Source: Myxococcota bacterium
Lineage (GTDB): Bacteria; Myxococcota_A; UBA9160; UBA4427
Length of the DNA stretch: 64,000 nt
Assembly (NCBI GenBank): GCA_041389495.1
Contig: JAWKRT010000002.1
Location: 1,224,956 to 1,288,955 of the forward strand
Direction: 5' to 3'
In this document: one piece after another, positions 61,970 through 64,000 of the stretch
Layout of the letters: every line of letters starts with the position of its first letter
How positions within the stretch are numbered: the first letter of the stretch is position 1
Notes under the pieces: model-generated
Database searches by the model: none
Told to the model about the DNA's origin: nothing
What the model saw: only the letters and a program-made list of their open reading frames with translations
Position numbers and translations under genes: made by a program

Positions 61970-62638
61970 CTCCGCCGCGTCGCGCGCGACGTCGCGACGC
62001 CGTCACCCGCCCCGCGAGATCGCCTGCACGCCGATCACGTACTTCGTCGGATGACGACGAGAACGCGCCTAGTTAGGCGAGAGCGGGTGCAGCGGAGAGC
62101 AGGGGAGGGCAATCGAGTGCAAGCTCGGCGGCAATCCGGTCCCAATCCGGTCCCCGGTTCTGGGCGTGTGGCCTAGCATCGAAGGCGTCGACCGGTCTCC
62201 CGGCGAGGTTGGCGAGTGCAACGCAACCGACGCGAGTCTCGTTCGCGCCCGCCGCGGTTCAAGGTCGGCTGGCTCGCGATCTCCCCTCCCACGCCAACCG
62301 CGCGCGCCTCACTACCGCCCTCGCGCCGGAGGCCCCCCGGCCCCCACCACACAGGCCCGCCGCCCGAGGAGCCAGAGCGCTCGCAAAATTTTTGGAAGTC
62401 CCCGGCGGGCGGGGTCCGTCTGGGCTGGCGGGTCGGGGTGCGGGACCGAGGTGGAGCCTGGTCAGCGTACCCGAGAAGTCAGGAAGAAGCGGTGCCAGAG
62501 ACCCGCGTCGCTATGCGACGAGCACCTGCCCAGCGAGCGGCACACATGAGTCGGCTCCTGTCGACTCGGATAGGATCATCCGTTCACCGGCTCGTTCGCC
62601 GAGGTGGGCGACCGGACATGACGAGAGGAGGCTCCGCG
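61970..62638. other. Long region without a supported gene, lower GC
   Basis: About 670 bases. It holds an inverted repeat CGCCTA-GT-TAGGCG near 62068, a tandem CAATCCGGTCC repeat near 62140, an A4T5 run near 62386, one copy of the short repeat GTACCCGAGAAGTC (62467-62480), and the GAGAGGAGG ribosome site of the next gene at 62623-62631. The composition is less GC-rich than the rest of the window. Open frames across it read as low-complexity translation. Confidence 0.5.
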
Positions 62639-63682
62639 ATGCTGTTGCGCCGATCGACGCTCCCGGCGTTCTTGGTTCTGTTGTGGACGCTTCCCGCTTA
62701 CGCCAGCGATCTGACCGTCACGCTCTCTCCGAACGACGGATTCGTCGTGAAGAACTCGACGGGCACGACGGATCGACTTCGCGTGGAGGAGGCCACCGGG
62801 AACATCTCGCGCAACGGCGCGCTGTTCGTGCACACGACGGGAACGAAGAGCTTGTTCGTAGGGCCGAGCGCCGGCACGCTCACGGCGTCGGGCCTCGGAA
62901 GGAACACTGCGTTCGGCCACCAGGCGCTCTCTTCCCTGACATCGGGCTCCGTCAACACGAGTGCGGGCTACATGGCTCTCGGCAGCAATACCACCGGCTT
63001 TGCCAACACCGCCGCCGGCGGTGAAGCGCTGCGCGACAACACCACCGGGTTCCGCAACACCGCAGTGGGAGCCGCGGCACTCAAGTCGAACTCCACGGGG
63101 TCCTACAACGCCGCGATCGGGCTCCTCGCAGGCTCCAACCAGACGACCGGGAGCAACAACATCTATCTCGCGAACACGGGGCTCGCCGGTGAAAGCGGCC
63201 AGATCAAGATCGGAACCGTCGGCACGCACACGGGCGCGACCTTCGCCGGAATCCACAACGCGACCTCGACCAGCGGCATCGCCGTCCTCGTCAACGCATC
63301 CGGTGTGCTCGGAACCACGACCTCCTCCGCCCGCTTCAAGCGCGACATCGCCGACATGGGCAACGCGAGCGATGTGCTCATGCAGCTCCGCCCCGTCGTC
63401 TTCCACTACAAGGAGGAGGCCGTCGGGGAAGAGGCCGCGAGCGAGCTGCAGTACGGGCTCGTCGCAGAAGAGGTCGCCGAGGTGGCGCCCGAACTCGTCG
63501 CGCCCGGCACGGACGGAAAGCCGTACTCCGTCCGCTACCACGTCCTGCCCGCGATGCTGTTGAACGAGGTGCAACGACAGCGGCGCGAGATCGCGGTTCA
63601 CGAGCAGCGAGACGCGGAGCAAGAGCGGACGATCGCGGCCCTTCAGGCACGCTTGGCGAGGCTCGAAGCGCGGGAGGAGTAG
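62639..63682 (+). CDS. Secreted YadA-head-like repeat protein with C-terminal peptidase S74 chaperone domain
   Basis: The ATG at 62639 lies 7 bases after GAGAGGAGG and gives 347 residues. A signal peptide (about 1-20, ending AYAS) is followed by head repeats of about 21 residues with the pattern N-T-T-G-xx-N-T-A-xG-xx-A-L (about 85-170). These resemble trimeric autotransporter heads. The end has the tail-spike chaperone domain: SSARFKRDIADM, LRPVVFHYKEE, QYGLVAEEVAEVAPELV, and a coiled coil (about 300-347) that drives trimer formation and self-cleavage before the Ser in SSARFK. Likely a trimeric surface or phage-derived fibre. Base composition is lower in GC than the neighbours. Confidence 0.88.
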   Translation: MLLRRSTLPAFLVLLWTLPAYASDLTVTLSPNDGFVVKNSTGTTDRLRVEEATGNISRNGALFVHTTGTKSLFVGPSAGTLTASGLGRNTAFGHQALSSLTSGSVNTSAGYMALGSNTTGFANTAAGGEALRDNTTGFRNTAVGAAALKSNSTGSYNAAIGLLAGSNQTTGSNNIYLANTGLAGESGQIKIGTVGTHTGATFAGIHNATSTSGIAVLVNASGVLGTTTSSARFKRDIADMGNASDVLMQLRPVVFHYKEEAVGEEAASELQYGLVAEEVAEVAPELVAPGTDGKPYSVRYHVLPAMLLNEVQRQRREIAVHEQRDAEQERTIAALQARLARLEAREE

Positions 63683-64000
63683 CGGCACTCAGGGCAGTAG
63701 ATCTGCGTGGCTCGGACTCGCGTTCCGGGGACGATTTCTCTGGGGCAGCACCCCAATTGGGAGTTCAAGCTCCCAAAGCCCGTGAGGATCGGCGCCCAGC
63801 GCGCCGCCTGGCGTTCCCGAGAAGTCGGCTGGGCCCGCGCTGGTCCCGTCCCCGAAGCGTCAGGGAGGGCCGGCCTCGTCCCCGAGGCGTCGCACCGGGC
63901 TAGCTCCGTTCCCGAGAGGTCATTTCTCTCCTTAGTTGGGGAGGAACATTTCGGGAACGCTCTGCGTTCGGTTGCATCTAGTGCGCGGACTTCACGGATT
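63683..64000. other. End region without a supported gene, short repeats
   Basis: About 318 bases without a credible frame. It contains four copies of a 14-base element (listed separately) and one inverted partial copy (63951-63958), and is less GC-rich than most of the window. Nothing else can be named. Confidence 0.5.
63813..63921 (+). repeat. Four phased copies of a 14-base element
   Basis: Copies start at 63813 (GTTCCCGAGAAGTC), 63848 (GTCCCCGAAGCGTC), 63878 (GTCCCCGAGGCGTC) and 63908 (GTTCCCGAGAGGTC), thus at steps of 35, 30 and 30 bases. The intervening bases differ. A further copy lies at 62467 (GTACCCGAGAAGTC), on the other side of the S74 gene. Confidence 0.7.

Noticed and set aside
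62060..62085. Integron attC-like site (GTTAGGC next to its complement)
   Set aside because: The inverted repeat has a 2-base centre and lacks the longer attC arms. GTTAGGC also occurs elsewhere simply around stop codons.
62216..62638. Long N-terminal extension of the S74 protein
   Set aside because: A signal peptide directly follows the ATG at 62639, which has a strong ribosome site. The extension is low-complexity.
63813..63921. CRISPR array
   Set aside because: The 14-base repeats are imperfect and spacers are only about 16-21 bases. No cas genes.

Overview
This is a gene-dense, very GC-rich (roughly three quarters G+C by eye) bacterial chromosome segment with 54 protein-coding genes that I can support, plus one doubtful short gene, one tRNA and no rRNA or CRISPR array. 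The gene content (RpsP-KhpA-RimM-TrmD-RplS operon, ClpB, two HtrA proteases, a bacterial Elp3, a eukaryote-like Ser/Thr kinase, a beta-barrel protein ending in Phe, HemN, and many CaiB, amidohydrolase and Baeyer-Villiger type catabolic genes) fits a diderm, environmental, metabolically versatile bacterium. A Myxococcota or former deltaproteobacterial lineage is my best guess. This is inference from content, as no marker gene allows a firm assignment.

Positions 1-17900 are a catabolic region. A divergent pair of operons is built around a tandem MarR-type regulator: leftward regulator, sterol-desaturase-like hydroxylase, SDR dehydrogenase and amidohydrolase; rightward aldehyde dehydrogenase, 3-hydroxyisobutyrate-dehydrogenase-like protein, Baeyer-Villiger type monooxygenase and thiolase-like protein. 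Many starts overlap the preceding stop (ATGA or GTGA), so the enzymes are probably made together. Further along are a second amidohydrolase with an alpha/beta hydrolase and a fused double CaiB CoA-transferase. Positions 18000-24000 carry small secreted or membrane proteins, a 2-oxoglutarate oxygenase and tRNA-Thr(CGT).

Positions 24000-35400 hold a class IV aminotransferase, TrpS, a Sel1-repeat protein, two paralogous secreted proteins with a shared VPALP-type C-terminal signal (23206-23922 and 27762-28559), a large membrane Ser/Thr kinase, and a cluster of RNA-modification genes: SpoU methyltransferase and Trm9-like methyltransferase, divergent from Elp3. Together these suggest a bacterial route to eukaryote-like wobble-uridine modifications. 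Positions 35400-61970 are mostly housekeeping: ClpB, two HtrA proteases separated by an 18-bp tandem repeat, ThiS-ThiG-ThiE, Alr, PurD, threonylcarbamoyl-AMP synthase, DUF1015, DciA-like DUF721, the ribosomal/tRNA operon, YraN, RsmI, LigA, a histidine kinase with a sigma-54 response regulator, a GMC oxidoreductase and HemN.

The last 2 kb (about 61970-64000) looks different: lower GC, a secreted YadA-head-like/peptidase S74 chaperone protein, and short phased repeats. It may be the edge of a transferred or fast-evolving segment.

A recurring promoter style is visible. Several genes lack a Shine-Dalgarno sequence and instead have a TAnnnT hexamer (often TAGnnT) 6-9 bases before the start codon, as expected for leaderless mRNAs.
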